From the NCBI RefSeq assembly GCF_000516985.1, contig NW_006917091.1:7107521-7171520 (forward strand): a stretch of 64,000 bases of DNA. The letters run 5' to 3'. The position numbers were made by a program, and so were the translations under genes. The stretch is from Pestalotiopsis fici W106-1. Its lineage: Eukaryota > Ascomycota > Sordariomycetes > Amphisphaeriales > Sporocadaceae. Below the pieces are notes generated by a model that had not been told where the DNA came from, did no database searches, and saw only the letters and a list, made by a program, of their open reading frames with translations. This document shows positions 1-11,665 of this stretch, piece by piece (position 1 is the stretch's first letter; each line of letters opens with the position of its first letter).

Positions 1-342
1 CGGATAGTGCAAACGCGATGGCATTTGATCCCACGCCAGCAAACAGGTCGATAATGGTAGTCTTGTCGTCGGATACGGTTCCAGGAAGTTCCCAAGCAAT
101 CTGCGTGGCCACGGGCTCGGGAGTTACGCCGTACCAGGCACTGTCAGTCATGTATATGCCCTCATTGTAGTTTGGAAATATGGTGTGCCGTTGTTGCCAG
201 TATCTTTGCAGCTTTGTCAGCTCATCGAATAGAATGCTATCACAAAAAGCACGACTTACTTTTGAAGATCCCACGGAACCTCGCCCAAACGCCTCCAATG
301 GTGGCACTCGTCCGTCAACGGCAGCTTCTTTACGGAATTCAT
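1..342 (-). CDS. TGS1: Trimethylguanosine synthase, N-terminal part (cut by window edge)
   Basis: The 5' part of a cap-hypermethylase gene runs off the left edge. TGS1 enzymes convert the m7G cap of snRNA/snoRNA to 2,2,7-trimethylguanosine in the nucleus. Exon 1 is 342-260 and exon 2 is 203-1, joined over a 56-nt intron (GTAAGT...AG) that restores the frame. The spliced protein reads VPWDLQKYWQQR, then WYGVTPEPVATQIA and DLFAGVGSNAIAFA. These match the family's WFSVTPE motif and its SAM-binding DxFxGxGGN motif, although here the last part is GVGSN rather than GVGGN. The start at 342 is the only ATG found in the exon's reading frame. A TAG about 40 nt upstream could be an intron acceptor, so an earlier coding exon is possible. 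GRASP is divergent to the right, with about 490 bp between them. Confidence 0.85.
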
Positions 343-832
343 CTTGGGCTTTTTTGGTGAGAAGCCAAATGGACCCGAGACGTGCCTAACCATCACTCAA
401 CTTTTCCCCAGCTTATGCAAGCATCTCAACAGCCGTGCGCCAATCCGCGAACTTTGCTTTTTTCTCCAATGACAGATCGTCTAAACGTTCAAAAGAAAGA
501 ATTATAAACGAGGCTGAGAATTTGACGAGAAACTTGGAGCGCGCTGCTAGTGCTCTAACCTGGACCCCACTACGCTCAAGTGCCTAACTCACCAGGTACC
601 GCTGTACTTTTTATGATGGCTCTCAGTGTAGCTAACGGGAGCTCATATCCCTGCACAATGCTAAGGCTGGGCCTCTTTCAAATGACAGCTATGCGATCTC
701 AAGATCGTTCCTACTATAAACCAGCTTCCTACAAACCACAACGGTTCAACGGTTGATTGGGTCTCTCATCCTCCGTTCACGACTGTCCACTGCACATTAA
801 AGTCTCGAGAACCGGTAGCAAGGCAACAGATC
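343..832. promoter_or_regulatory. Divergent intergenic region TGS1/GRASP
   Basis: This 490-bp stretch separates two divergent housekeeping genes and should hold both promoters. It is pyrimidine-rich in places, and no ORF with recognisable content was seen. A further 5' exon of TGS1 could lie here. Confidence 0.5.
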
Positions 833-1988
833 ATGTTTAACGCACTCAATCGCTTCATATCCCGCTTGGACGGCGACCCCCAGCAGCAACGACGGGATCA
901 CCAGCAAGGTGGATATGGTTTTCAGGTCCTGCGCAACACCAACCTGGAGCTGGGCATTGAGCCTTGGTTCGACTTTATCGTAGGAATCAATGGAAGGGAG
1001 ATTGTACGGTCCTCGCATCACGTGAATCCATTATTACCACATCTAACCAACTGCGCGCTCACAGGATAATCCCGACCCCCGGCTCTTCGCGCAAGAAGTC
1101 CGCAACTGCGCCGGCGGCACTGTGGCTCTGGGTCTCTGGTCGGCCAAGGGCCAGCGCACGCGGGTTCTGCACCTCCCGGTTCCGATAGATAATCCCTCGC
1201 TGGGTTTGTCCCTCCAGTTCACGCCGCTCGCTGTCGTCTCCAACATCTGGCATGTGCTAGACGTGCCGTCCAACTCCCCGGCCGACAACGCGGGCCTGCT
1301 GCCGTACAGCGACTACATCCTGGGCACCCCCGACGGCGTGCTGCATGGCGAGGGTGGCCTCGGCGAGCTCGTCGAGGACTATATTGGCCGGCCCCTGCGG
1401 CTCTGGGTCTACAACAACGAGTATAATGTCACGCGCGAGCTCGAAATCGTTCCAAGCCGTGACTGGGGCGGTGAGGGCGCTCTTGGCTGTGTCCTAGGCT
1501 ACGGTGCACTGCATCGCCTGCCTGCGCCTCTCGACGAACCCGTCGACCAACCTGGCGATACCATGTTTGACGGCGGCTTCAATGAGACGGCTGGGGCAGG
1601 CGCTGGGGCTGACCAATTCACTACGTTTGGGGCGCCACCTCAAGACAACACATACGGAAACAACACATTCAGTCCAGTTCAGGGCGCACCGTCGGCTGAT
1701 TTCTTGGTGCCGGCACAAATGGCAGCTTCACCAGTAGCGGCGGCGGGAAGCGTGCCGACGAGATCAGCCAAGAAAAAGGATCGGCACGGACATAGTCCGA
1801 ACAGGTTGATGGATGATTATTTTGCAGAAGAAGAAAAAAGAAGCAGGGACTTGGATGGTACCTCGTCCAAAGCCAAGGCCACCCCTCCGCCGCCGCCGCC
1901 CAAGTCTTCTGGAGCCGGCCCTCCACCAATGGGGGGGCCGCCAAAGGCGTCACCTCAGCCTGCAGAGGGAGGTGATGACATCGACTAG
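833..1988 (+). CDS. GRASP55/65-family Golgi reassembly stacking protein (Grh1-like)
   Basis: The protein is a Golgi peripheral tether that also acts in unconventional secretion. Exon 1 is 833-1003 and exon 2 is 1065-1988, giving 364 aa across a phase-0 intron. Two tandem PDZ-like GRASP repeats fill roughly residues 15-220. Visible landmarks are GIEPWFDFIVGINGREI, SLGLSLQFTPL, VLDVPSNSPADNAGL, YSDYILGTPDG and LGCVLGYGALHRLP. The C-terminal third is low-complexity and Pro-rich, with PPPPPPK near residue 336, as is usual for the regulatory tail. The N-terminus begins MFNALNRF, so the myristoylated Gly2 of animal GRASPs is absent. Yeast Grh1 instead uses an N-terminal amphipathic helix for membrane attachment, and this protein may do the same. 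Confidence 0.93.
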
Positions 1989-2446
1989 GAGGTTTTCTGA
2001 GCTTATCCAAGAGATGAGAGGGTGAAATCGCAGCTTGAGGTTGGCATAGTCTCGACTTATTGCGTGATAGCCCCGAGGAGGTGAAATCTAGACTAAGTGG
2101 CCTCGAACATTTGAATCAATAGCAATTGGCTCAACCGGGTCCGACTTATAAAGTTTTGAAGTGCAAAAATCGACCTCTATTGTTTGCTTTTGTGCTTATT
2201 GCCATTCATTTCCTGATACTGGTACAATGTACATGTCTGCTTCCCCAAACATGGATTTGGACTTGAGCCGTTCAACAGTTCGTAGCTCAATTCAAAACTA
2301 GACGAACGCAACGACCTGATCCACTCGTTCTTCCCAGTGTGCCGGAATCATGATACACCCATTGGGGAGAATTATCTTTTGTTCTTTCTTTCTTGAGTAC
2401 AAGCTCTTCCCTTCTTGAGAAACCCTTCAAACTGTGCGGTCGCTTT
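1989..2446. other. Convergent intergenic region GRASP/OST2
   Basis: This 458-bp stretch lies between two convergent genes and should hold their 3' UTRs. It is AT-richer than the coding flanks, and no ORF or structured element was recognised. Confidence 0.5.
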
Positions 2447-3155
2447 CTAGTTTATGAAGTTGATAACGAAGAAGTGTAGAATCAAGCTGCCAACAATGAA
2501 ATCTGCGAAGGCTCGCTCGTGCGAGATGGATGTAAACTCCGACTTGTTTCCCTCATCGGTCTGGATTCGGAGTGATGCTATTGGATTCCCTCTATATTAG
2601 CTTCAATCGCGAACTGCTTCACTTCAGAAGCGGTGATATGAAACATACCTGTGAGAACGAACTGGCCAACGGTAGCTCCAAAGCCTGACAGGAATGCATT
2701 GAACGGCTATAATCAAAATGTTATGTCAGCCCCAATTCTCGTCATCGCAGACCTCCGTCATCAGTGCTCATAGATTGATGACCACTAGACCTTATAGGAC
2801 AAGCAAGAAGAAATATAAAAGGAAGCCAGGGATGTTGAATTGGGCTTGGACGTACGTAGTTGCCGGCCAAGACGCAGTACAAGAACTGAAGAGCTCCGAC
2901 GACGACCAGGAAGGCCATGAAGGCGTCAATCAGCTTGGTCCGCTGCGGGGTGTCCTTCTGGTAGGCATCGAAGAAGTTCGTGGCGATCTGATCCCATCGG
3001 TTTGCATCGGTATCACTGGTGGTCGAGGCGGTTGCAGCGGACTTCTTAGGAGTGGCCGCAAGGGGCGCTGCGCCTGCGGATATCGAGGCCGGTGTCGTGG
3101 TGCCTGAGCTCTGCTGCGAGCTGGACAGGCCGGTGGCGGTAGCCTTCTTTGCCAT
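2447..3155 (-). CDS. OST2: Oligosaccharyltransferase subunit OST2 (DAD1 family)
   Basis: This is a small membrane subunit of the ER oligosaccharyltransferase, which transfers the dolichol-linked glycan to Asn. Exons are 3155-2856, 2706-2649 and 2577-2447, giving 162 aa with clean GTACGT and GTATGT donors. The N-terminal 48 residues are Ser/Thr/Ala-rich. The DAD1 domain follows: FFDAYQKDTPQRTKLIDAFM, a first membrane helix, then CVLAGNYPFNAFLSGFGATV, GQFVLTASLRIQ and the C-terminal FVINFIN. The family signature CVxGxxPFNAFLSGF is intact across the first splice junction, which confirms that intron. Confidence 0.96.
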
Positions 3156-3946
3156 TGTGGGCGTCGATGCGATGAATTGGCGCTTTTCACAATTTGGAGT
3201 CCTGCTTGATGGTGAAAAACTGTCGGCGGAACGAAAGGCAAACAGTGTGAGCTGTCAACGCTTTGCTCTCGTTTGTTGAAGTCTTGGACCCTGGGGAGAC
3301 GTATTGTCTGTCTAGAAGTTCAACTTGCGCCAAAGGGACACGCAGCTCGATGAACGATAGCCAATCAGAAGTGTTCAATCTATGTCGCTGTGGGCTCGTG
3401 CTTTGAGTGTGGGGCCGAAGCCACGCTGCATAGCACTTAAAGGAAAAGCTGCAACAGGTATTATTTGTACAAACAGGTGGCCATCTTGTAATTCATGGAT
3501 TATTCACAAAGTGTGAAGATGATCTTATTTGCTAAACAATTTGTCCACCTTTCAGGATCCTGCTATGGAGGTATACTAGTATAAAGTTGACAAGGGTTTT
3601 CCAAGCAAAGAAAGCAATCGACCTAGCGGGTTCCTGCCAAGACGGATAACACCTTAGCAATAGCACTGAGTAGTACGTAGCTCCAAAAAGCCAACCAACA
3701 GCTCTGCATGAGGTCAGCGATGGACCAGGCGGATGGGCAACCCCCCAAACCTCCGAAAGGCCTCGGGGACCCGCACTGCCTCGGGATTCGTCTAGACTCT
3801 GAAGCTGTCCTCTCCAAGCTGCTTTGTAATTTCAACTCTCAGTTTCGTGCAAATACCCCCAATCGTCAAGTTATATCAAGATTTGGCTGTTTGTTTACGT
3901 TACACATCAGATAAAACGAACATCGACCAAGTAATCATTCGACATC
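3156..3946. promoter_or_regulatory. Divergent intergenic region OST2/TMEM14
   Basis: This 791-bp region separates the starts of two divergent genes. It contains no recognisable coding region. The TMEM14 5' UTR must end here, because that gene's first coding exon carries only the ATG. Confidence 0.5.
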
Positions 3947-4402
3947 ATGGTATGTGCACTACCCGCCAGAGCCTACAGTATTTGCTTACACACCACGCAT
4001 TAGGGTCTCGAGAACACTGCTTATGCGCTCGGCGGTCTGACCGCAACTGGAGGCACAATTGGTTTCCTGAGAACGGGCTCTGTACCTTCGGTCGCAGCAG
4101 GCTGGACAGTTGGTCTACTTTGTATGTATTTCTTCCATTGCTCCCTGCGGCCGAATTGTTCCGGTTGCACGAGGAGCCGAACGTCATAACTAACAAGATC
4201 TCGCCTAGACGCTCTGGGCGGCTACCGCCTCCAAAACTTCCAATCGTTTGGCCTTGAGCTGGCACTGCTCGCCTCTGTCGTCCTCGGAGGCTCTTCTATT
4301 CCCAGAGCGCTCCGCCTCAAGAAGCCCGTTCCGGTGGTGCTGAGCTTCGTGTCGCTGTTCGGTGCGTTTGTGTTCGGTGATGCGTTCCGGAAGACCTTGT
4401 AG
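3947..4402 (+). CDS. TMEM14 (UPF0136) small membrane protein
   Basis: This is a 104-aa hydrophobic protein of the TMEM14 family. Animal members sit in the mitochondrial inner membrane and TMEM14C acts in porphyrin import; the fungal role is not established. Exons are 3947-3949 (ATG only), 4004-4121 and 4209-4402. The spliced protein reads MGLENTAYALGGLTATGGT, then FLRTGSVPSVAAG, ALGGYRLQ and SLFGAFVFGDAFRKTL. This gives the family's GGxxGxxRxGSxxSLxAG core and about three to four membrane segments. An in-frame TAG lies directly before exon 2 at 4001-4003, so translation must start in an upstream exon. The ATG at 3947 followed at once by GTATGTG is the obvious source. Confidence 0.88.
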
Positions 4403-4659
4403 ACGGCCTGAACTGGACGTTGGATTTTCGATCGTGCATCGATTCGCGTCGTAAAATAATTGCCTTAGAGTGGGGTTGCAAATACCAAAAGTTCAAATCC
4501 ATGCGCCTTGGCTTGCCCATGACCGAAAACCTGTTATTTCATCCGAAGAACGCCCTGTCCAAATTGACAGCCAATGCTTTATGATAACCCATGAAACTCC
4601 ATAGTCCCATGCTCCCTGAAAATATGCTTCCCCCATGACTTGTGAAGCCACATGTGCGA

Positions 4660-4988
4660 CTAGGTGTTCTCGTCGATTTCAGCCCATACTTTCTTGATCT
4701 TGTCCCTCTTGACCTTGGCGGCTTCGCGGTTCGCTGCTGTGCGCTTCAGTCTCTCGGCGCGTAGGCACATGTTGACCTGCTGCTTCGCATCGCTGCACAT
4801 GCCGAGGGACTTCCAGAGAAAGCCGCGTGCGTGGCATTCTTCGAGTGCGGTCATGACCTCCTCGCAAGCTACATGTGAAGCCGATATATTAGTTTCCAGG
4901 TCGCCTTGTTGAGGGTGTGTTAGGTGCATCTGTGATACGAGAGTATGGACGTACCGATGTTGTCTTTTGTATGCAAATGGGGATGCAT
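4660..4988 (-). CDS. CMC2: CMC2-type twin CX9C mitochondrial protein
   Basis: The product belongs to the COX-assembly mitochondrial protein family. These intermembrane-space proteins are oxidised by the Mia40 pathway and needed for cytochrome c oxidase biogenesis. Exons are 4988-4955 and 4868-4660, giving 80 aa. The N-terminus MHPHLHTKDNI matches the conserved MHPxL start of CMC2. Two CX9C motifs are seen: Cys13-Cys23 (CEEVMTALEEC) and Cys36-Cys46 (CSDAKQQVNMC). A basic helical tail rich in Lys and Arg follows. The short first exon is supported by this family N-terminus and by a GTACGT donor. Confidence 0.92.
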
Positions 4989-5401
4989 TTTAATAGAGCT
5001 TGGAAGGGCCGCGTATTCTAAAACTGCTGAGAAGACAAGAAAAGGAAAACAGATGCGAGATTTGAGGGCAACAAGATCGAGTCGCAAATGGTCCGAGGAT
5101 ATGAAGATTTGCTGGTCTGTCACTGGTCGGTCACCTACCAAAACTCCAGCACTAAAAGGACCCTTGGGGCGCCGCTGGAGGCTTGAGGGAAAAAAGCATG
5201 GGCCACAACTCCACATATTTCCCTCCTGGGCCGTCTCCATTAGTTAGGACAGACACTACAGGGAGGAAGAGATCAGTTCACTGCCATTCATGAGGTCAAC
5301 ACACAACCTGCTATTGCAATAGGTCCTTTCCTTACTCAGGTTACTTGTCTCAACTCTCTATCCTATACCTTATTGTGTTTCTTGCTATCAAACAAGTCTC
5401 C
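4989..5401. promoter_or_regulatory. Divergent intergenic region CMC2/prefoldin 2
   Basis: This 413-bp stretch contains the promoters and 5' UTRs of two small divergent genes. No other feature was recognised. Confidence 0.5.
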
Positions 5402-6144
5402 ATGGCATCGAAGAACCCATCCCCCAAGCAGCAGCAACGTGAGCCATGCCCCCCTCTCGCCATTCCTCATCCAAGGAGACGAGGCTCAATCTATACAAGG
5501 TTGCTAACCAACCCTCACAGAGCTGCAAACGCAGTATGGCAACTACAAGAATACACTCCAGCAACTCGCCCAAAAGATCGGCGATGTTGAGCAGGAGGCT
5601 GAGGAGCACAAGTCAGTTCCTTTTGTTTGAGCCTTTACCCCAGCCGTACACCTGCTTTCATCCTACTTCGCTCATCATCTCATGTATGAAAATGTCTGCG
5701 TGGATCTTCGCCTGTGAAGGGAATCTTGGAGACCATATTTCAGCGTTTCATATCCCCAGCCAGGAACTAGGTCTAGAGTTTTCAAGCGCGCACAAACAGC
5801 CGTGGATTTTGTTCTGTTACTATGTTGCTGACCCATGGGCAGACTTGTATTAGAGACCCTAAGTCCTCTTCCAGGCGACCGCAAGTGCTTTCGCATGATC
5901 AATGGTGTGCTAGTGGAGCGAACTGTGGAAGATGTCGTTCCTGCGCTGAAGACGAACGCTGAGGGCCTCAAACAAGTCCTCGACGAGCTCGTCAAGCAGT
6001 ACAAGACAAAGCAAGATGACCTCGAGAAATGGAAGGTAAGTTCTGGATCGAGCCGACCACACCCACCCAGGCGTTTGTATCAATGTAATACTAATGGCAA
6101 TGGCTCCATAGAAGAAGAACAATGTTCAGATCGTACAGTCATGA
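5402..6144 (+). CDS. GIM4: Prefoldin subunit 2
   Basis: This is a beta-class subunit of the hexameric prefoldin (GimC) chaperone, which delivers nascent actin and tubulin to the CCT chaperonin. Four exons (5402-5438, 5521-5611, 5843-6035, 6112-6144) join to 117 aa, close to the usual length. The protein is two coiled-coil arms around a beta hairpin: the first arm ends EAEEHKLVLETLSPL, the hairpin is RKCFRMINGVLVERT, and the second arm contains VLDELVKQYKTKQDDLEKWK. Splice phases agree at each junction. The last exon encodes only ten residues, KKNNVQIVQS. Confidence 0.95.
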
Positions 6145-9100
6145 GCCAGGCCGGGCACGAATTTCGCTTTGGCAGCGGGCATGAGGTGCATACGAAAGCT
6201 TCAAGCATGCAGGTGCGGGTGGCAGAAGTGCTGACCTGAGCTGGCCTCGGAATTTTACGCTTCCAGGAGCAAAAAAACTTGGCCACAATTCGGAACCGAG
6301 TTTAGGTACAGCATGCTCCGTGACGATACAGAGAACAGCAGATTACTGGCCGAAATCAACATAATCATGGAGAGGAACAGCCAGATGTCGGGCGAATCGA
6401 GCTTCTGGGATTGGCAGAACTAGCCACACCATGCGTCTTACATGGAAGTGCCGTAATGGTGTGTGATGTGTTGTCCAACCAGTAGTTGGATATTTGCTAA
6501 GCTCCAAAAACTTAGGCGCCCAGGTACAGCCGGGTAAAGCATTGGTCGCCAGTCTCGTGAGGTCCATCTGATAATCGGGGATGTTTGAATTGAATCCGTA
6601 CGAGGCTCTGCATATAACCCACATAAAAGCAGGGCCTTTCAAAAGAAAAATCCTTAAAGAGTTTTCATGAGGCTTCGATAGTCGGCACATCTTTTTTTGT
6701 GGCACTCAAGCCAGGCTCTCGTATATTTTCCAGATCCGCCCTGCCAGCCATCGGTTATGCATGGCACGATGATTAACAAACTACTTTAACCCGGGTCGAC
6801 CAACATGGCTGTCTCTCTGAAACATTGCTCGCAGCTGTCAAAATACAGCTCATACTTGCATAAACGTCGCATTACGAGAGAATGTGGTGTGGTGTGGTGT
6901 GAAGCACACTTCGTCATCATCGTAACCGCCATTATTGTCCCCGGGAAGAGGCCCTCGTCTTGTAGGGGTGTAGTGCTTGGAAACAATTTGCGAAAAATGT
7001 GGTCGGAAAACCGCTGGAAATGCCGACGATGCACATGGGCTCTCGGATGTTCCCCGTTGTATGCAAATGTGCCCGAATCCGCACTCGAGAGATGTGCGTT
7101 TATACACGCAGAAAGATGGGGCATCAAGATGGCACCTAGCTGAATCTGATCAAAGTAATTCCCCATACGGAGATCGTTCAATGGTCGTCCCAGACTCCTG
7201 GAACACCTATCAGATGTAAACTATGACTGATCTCGCCATGCTGCGATAGATTGAGCATTACACTTGACACTGATTACTAAAGAGCGAATGAGCTGTAGAC
7301 CGATCGTCGTTTCGTTACCAGCCATTGGGCAGCAGTAAAATGGGCTCGATTGGGACGCATTTAGGCCGCATGACGCATGCTGCATAGTGTTCATGCATGC
7401 CGAGAGATGTGCGCAGGAGTCTGGAGCCCAGGACTGAGAGAAACGATGCTGCAGCAAAAAAGCGGAAACATAGGGATCTCATCCAGGTCAGGTGATGACA
7501 TCGATCCACATAGATGAACACCTACAAAGCGTGACAGTACATAGTAGTGAAAGTATACGCATGTTGAGTATGGTGAGAGCCCTTGAGATCCGCCCAGAAA
7601 AGACTGCACGCGCATGGGCACCATCTCCGCAATTTGGAAAAAGACCGACAGGTCAGAGTAATTCCCTATTTACTACCAATCAGAATTCTACGTCTGCGCG
7701 GTGAATCCTGCGATTGGCTGCGAAGCGGGATTCTTCTGGCTCAACAGCAGCCTTATATGAAGGAACCGGCATGCAGATGCTTCCTCTTTACATACGTGAC
7801 AGGCCAATGGCGGCCACTAATAGCATGATGACCCGACCGTTTTCAAAGTTCTGGCGATCAGCATCTGGGGGCTGTGACCGTTTAGCAGGCGCAGTTGCAA
7901 GACTGCTTGTTCCTGTCAGGCAGCCGACACGTTCAGTTCCAGGTACTTTGTAAGTGTAATATAAGTCAATTTCATCGAGGGCTCAGCCCATCGACGTGAT
8001 CAAGGTGGGTGTTGAATGCTGGATTTGGAACGATGTTACCGGATGAGCAAGCCTGACTTCAAACAGGAAAACCATGCGGAACAGGTCAGACCGGTGAACT
8101 CCACCGGTCGGAGTCTGGTACTGAAGAGTTGAAGATTCTTTCACCGCCTCATGAAGGGCGCGGTGTCCGCCAATTTTTCCTTGGAACATTCCGATCATGG
8201 TGATGAGCAGCGACAACCGGTTTGATCTCACAGCTAACGATACCGCGGGTAGCCCGGATCGGACAAGACACCTAATAGCCGTGACAACTCACTTCGCAGA
8301 GCTTGCATGAAATGGTGCCGTACCCTGGCCTTCTATGTCTTTCTTTTTCTTTTTCTTTCGCTTGGTCGTACGTGGTACATATTGGGCTTTAGTAGACTGG
8401 CTTTTTGGTACATGATGAGATAAGTCGGGCGTCTAGAATGAATGAATGAACAACGTACCTCTATGAGCTTGATGATGATGAAAACTAGGTATGTAGCAAT
8501 ACCTAATGGAGATGTCAAGCTTTGGATCATGGACATGAATTCACATAGCAAAGTAAAACCAAAATGGAACATTCATTCAAATATACTGCCTGCACCAGTA
8601 TAGGTGTATCTATAATCCATTTCACTCTTAGAACTTGCCCAAAAAAAAAAGATCCGAACTCTTGTGGTCGGTGGGGCATGTCGCCTAGACTCTATGGTAA
8701 CTCAGTCACAGTTCCAAAGGTCAAGTTTCCTGTAAATGACGTCGAATAATGTAGACATAGTCACAGAATTTCTGTTTGTTACTAGAAGAGCTTTTGCAGG
8801 TACATAGTAATTGAATACTTCCAGATGTCATTCCAGCCCGAGTCCTCGGCACCTCTCTTTGGTCAACATTGAACCCAGTTTCTTATCCTTGTACGTACAT
8901 TAGAGTAATCCGTAGTTTTTAGCTGTTTACCTACTGGTAGGTAATGTAGTTTATTACCTGCCTGCCCCGTAAACATGGAACCCTGAATGGCTTGACGTAC
9001 CGTACCCACACTGTACACACGACGAATCGTAGCCTGTACTGGCACACCCCGAGCCCTCAGACGCTGCCGCCGGCTATGATGAAAGTCCTGTCAAATTGAT

Positions 9101-10595
9101 CCAGTCAAATCACATCGCTTCGTGAGATTCCCACTTTCACCAAACACATACTGGCCGTATCGTATCGCATCGCGGTACAATCGCGCGCTGTTTTGCTAGG
9201 TTTTATCGCCGCGCCGACTTCGATCTAGTACAGAGAATCCAGGGACGGACGGCGCATTTTGCCCCACGTTTTGGTCGGATTTGTACCTACCTAGCTTGAG
9301 CTGATCAGCCACCAAGAGGTAGCTCCAAGTTCTCAATTCGCGTTCGCGCACATAACCCAGAAGCAATCGAGTCTCTCGTTCATCTGGTAACTCAGTGCAA
9401 CTCGTTTATTACTAGGAAGCTTCTTTGCGACCTGAACCAAGACCTAACCGGACCCGACACTCCAAATACTTCACCCCCCACGACGCGTCCAAAGAGACAA
9501 CGCAGACCCTCCCTTCTGACTTGGTGAGTCCAGACCCAGCCCAGTAAACCCAATCAATCAGTCAACCCATTCCTCCGCACCTCGACGAGCCTCGATCGTC
9601 TGTCCGGAAACCAAGGAGGGCTTCCGCAGCATCCTGACGCGACAGTGCAGCCATCAATTTATTCTAACCGTGGCTGTCTATTTCCAGAAACACCCCCAGA
9701 GTGTACCGTGGAGCTACTGTCTGCCTGCCTTGCGCGCGCATTGTCGCAATAACAACTAAACCACTGTCTCTCTCACTTCACTCGCCGAGCACCGGTGTAA
9801 CTTAAAGACATATCCGCCTAAACGGACACCCCAAAACGTTGACGCGATACAATATATCCCACGGCGGAAATCGTTTCCATTGCGCCCAAAAAAGCATTTT
9901 CGCAGCACCGCTCTTGAATTCGATAGGCCAGGAATACTACGACTGTACAGAATATCAGACTACGTACGAAGTACCTACCTGCCCTCTGCTGCAGCCAGGC
10001 GATCGTACTGCGCATCTGCACTAAAGCCACCACCCAGTTGAGCCCCCCGAAAAACCCATAGAGGCCCGCAGTCAACCTCTCACGTACATACCCTCACCCC
10101 GCTTCCCACGCGGGCATCCTTTCCGTCCACGTTTCTGCTTCCGTCCCCGTCCGCCACTACCACGGCCGACCGCTTCACTACTACGTACTATCAAGCCAAG
10201 GGCCCAAGGCGCACTTTCTTCAGAAGACCAGGGTCCGTCCTGCAGACCGACTCCTGCATATCCCAAACATACCGTCATAGCCTGGGCTTGCCAACAGGGC
10301 TATATCGGAGAATTGTGAGGTCACGCCCCAGCAGTCTACCTCTCATCTCAGTCGTAGTCGTAATCGAAGGGTTCCCGCATCTGGCAGGAGGCCCCTTGAA
10401 CGCTGAGAGAAAATATCTTCCTGCAGCTAAGCCGCACGCAGTTGCAAGCAAGCCCTCAAGCCTTACTCCCCTGCGACGTGTCAAAGAGGCAGGGACACAT
10501 CATCGATACCTAGTTTGAACCTAGTAACCAGCTGTACGAGCTGGGCAATCCAAGAGATTTCAAAAGAAGCCAGCACCCGCTGCAGGTAGCCAAAT
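6145..10595. other. 4.4-kb stretch without recognisable genes, upstream of hapC
   Basis: No open frame here resembles a known protein, and the longest frames (about 130 codons) lack domain-like content or good splice contexts. The left part holds simple repeats: GTGGT near 6887 and GAATGAATGAATGAA at 8436. The right part, from about 9100, is C-rich with many CTACCTAC and TACGTAC tracts. A GTGAGT donor near 9524 would suit an intron in a long 5' leader of hapC. Long leaders, non-coding RNA or a lineage-specific gene with many introns are all possible. Confidence 0.4.
8436..8450. repeat. GAAT tetranucleotide microsatellite
   Basis: About 3.75 copies of GAAT in tandem lie inside the long gene-free stretch left of hapC. 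Confidence 0.8.
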
Positions 10596-11665
10596 ATGTC
10601 GGATCCCCCCCAATCCCCTTCGAAGGAGGTCGAGGCAGGTGTACAATCACCCGACGATGAAGCACAAATGAACGACCCTCAAGACCCACACAGCGGCCTC
10701 GGCTACGAGTTTGAAGTGAAGGAGCAGGATAGATGGCTGCCCATAGCCAATGGTGAGCAAGATTCCCTTCTTCATCTGCCCTCTGATTTGCGCGCATTGT
10801 TTGTTTGGTGTCGATGTCTTGCTGTAAGCTACGGAGTCCCTGACGACTGCTGTGGGTGAGCTGTTGTGGGCGTTGACTGGAATCGCTTCTCGGTCATCGC
10901 GCAAATGGTTCATATTGGCTCAAAAATTTGAGACAACCGCGCATAAGCACATTATCCATGTCGAACGATTCGTCGTCTCAGTCGCCGGAAGCGCCTCGCG
11001 CCACATCCAAAGCGGAAAAGTATGATGTGTACGATGCTAATATTCGCAACTTTGCACCAGTCGCCCGTATCATGAAGCTCGCTCTTCCAGAGAATGCCAA
11101 AATCGCAAAGGAGGCCAAGGAGTGCATGCAGGAGTGCGTGAGCGAATTCATCAGTTTCATTACGAGTGAAGGTTGGTGACCAATTTCCCTCAGGCGTTCA
11201 CGAATGCCTTTCTCCCTCACTGGTTACTATAACAAAGCTGACAATTTTCGAAGCATCCGAGAAGTGCCACCAGGAGAAGAGAAAGACTGTCAATGGCGAG
11301 GATATTCTGTTTGCAATGACGTCTCTTGGTTTCGAGAACTACTCCGAGGCCCTGAAGATCTATTTGTCCAAATACAGAGAAGTAATGTGTCCCTCTATCA
11401 TTGCAATCATGTCTGCGGCAGGAGCTTGAAGATATACTGCCCAGGCCATCTTGTCTCATTTTCACTGACCAATAATCAGCAGTCTCAGTCAAACAGGGGC
11501 GAGAACCAACAGAACCGCCCAGGTAGCCAAGGGTACGGAGCTGGGGCTCCTGGTGGGTCTGCTGCTGCCGGAGCCCCGGGTTTCCAAGGCGCCGAGTCGG
11601 TCGAGGGAGGTGATGGCTATATGTACAGCCAGGGTCACAACGGGTCGGCCGGAGAAGGTTACTAG
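10596..11665 (+). CDS. hapC: CCAAT-binding factor subunit HapC/Hap3 (NF-YB)
   Basis: This is the histone-fold NF-YB subunit of the heterotrimeric CCAAT-binding complex, acting in the nucleus on many promoters, including iron and redox genes. Exons are 10596-10752, 11061-11171, 11254-11381 and 11480-11665, giving 193 aa. Exon 1 carries an acidic leader and [12 protein letters not shown]. Exon 2 continues [20 protein letters not shown] and [17 protein letters not shown]. Exon 3 gives [40 protein letters not shown] and YRE. Exon 4 is a Gly/Asn/Gln-rich tail. The core is almost invariant, but MKLALP replaces the usual MKNALP or MKNTLP. Intron 1 is long (308 nt), and an open frame inside it runs directly into exon 2. 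The exon 4 acceptor could shift by one CAG codon. Confidence 0.95.

Noticed and set aside
6343..6705. 120-codon minus-strand frame
   Set aside because: It starts at GTG rather than ATG and has no family resemblance or supporting splice sites.
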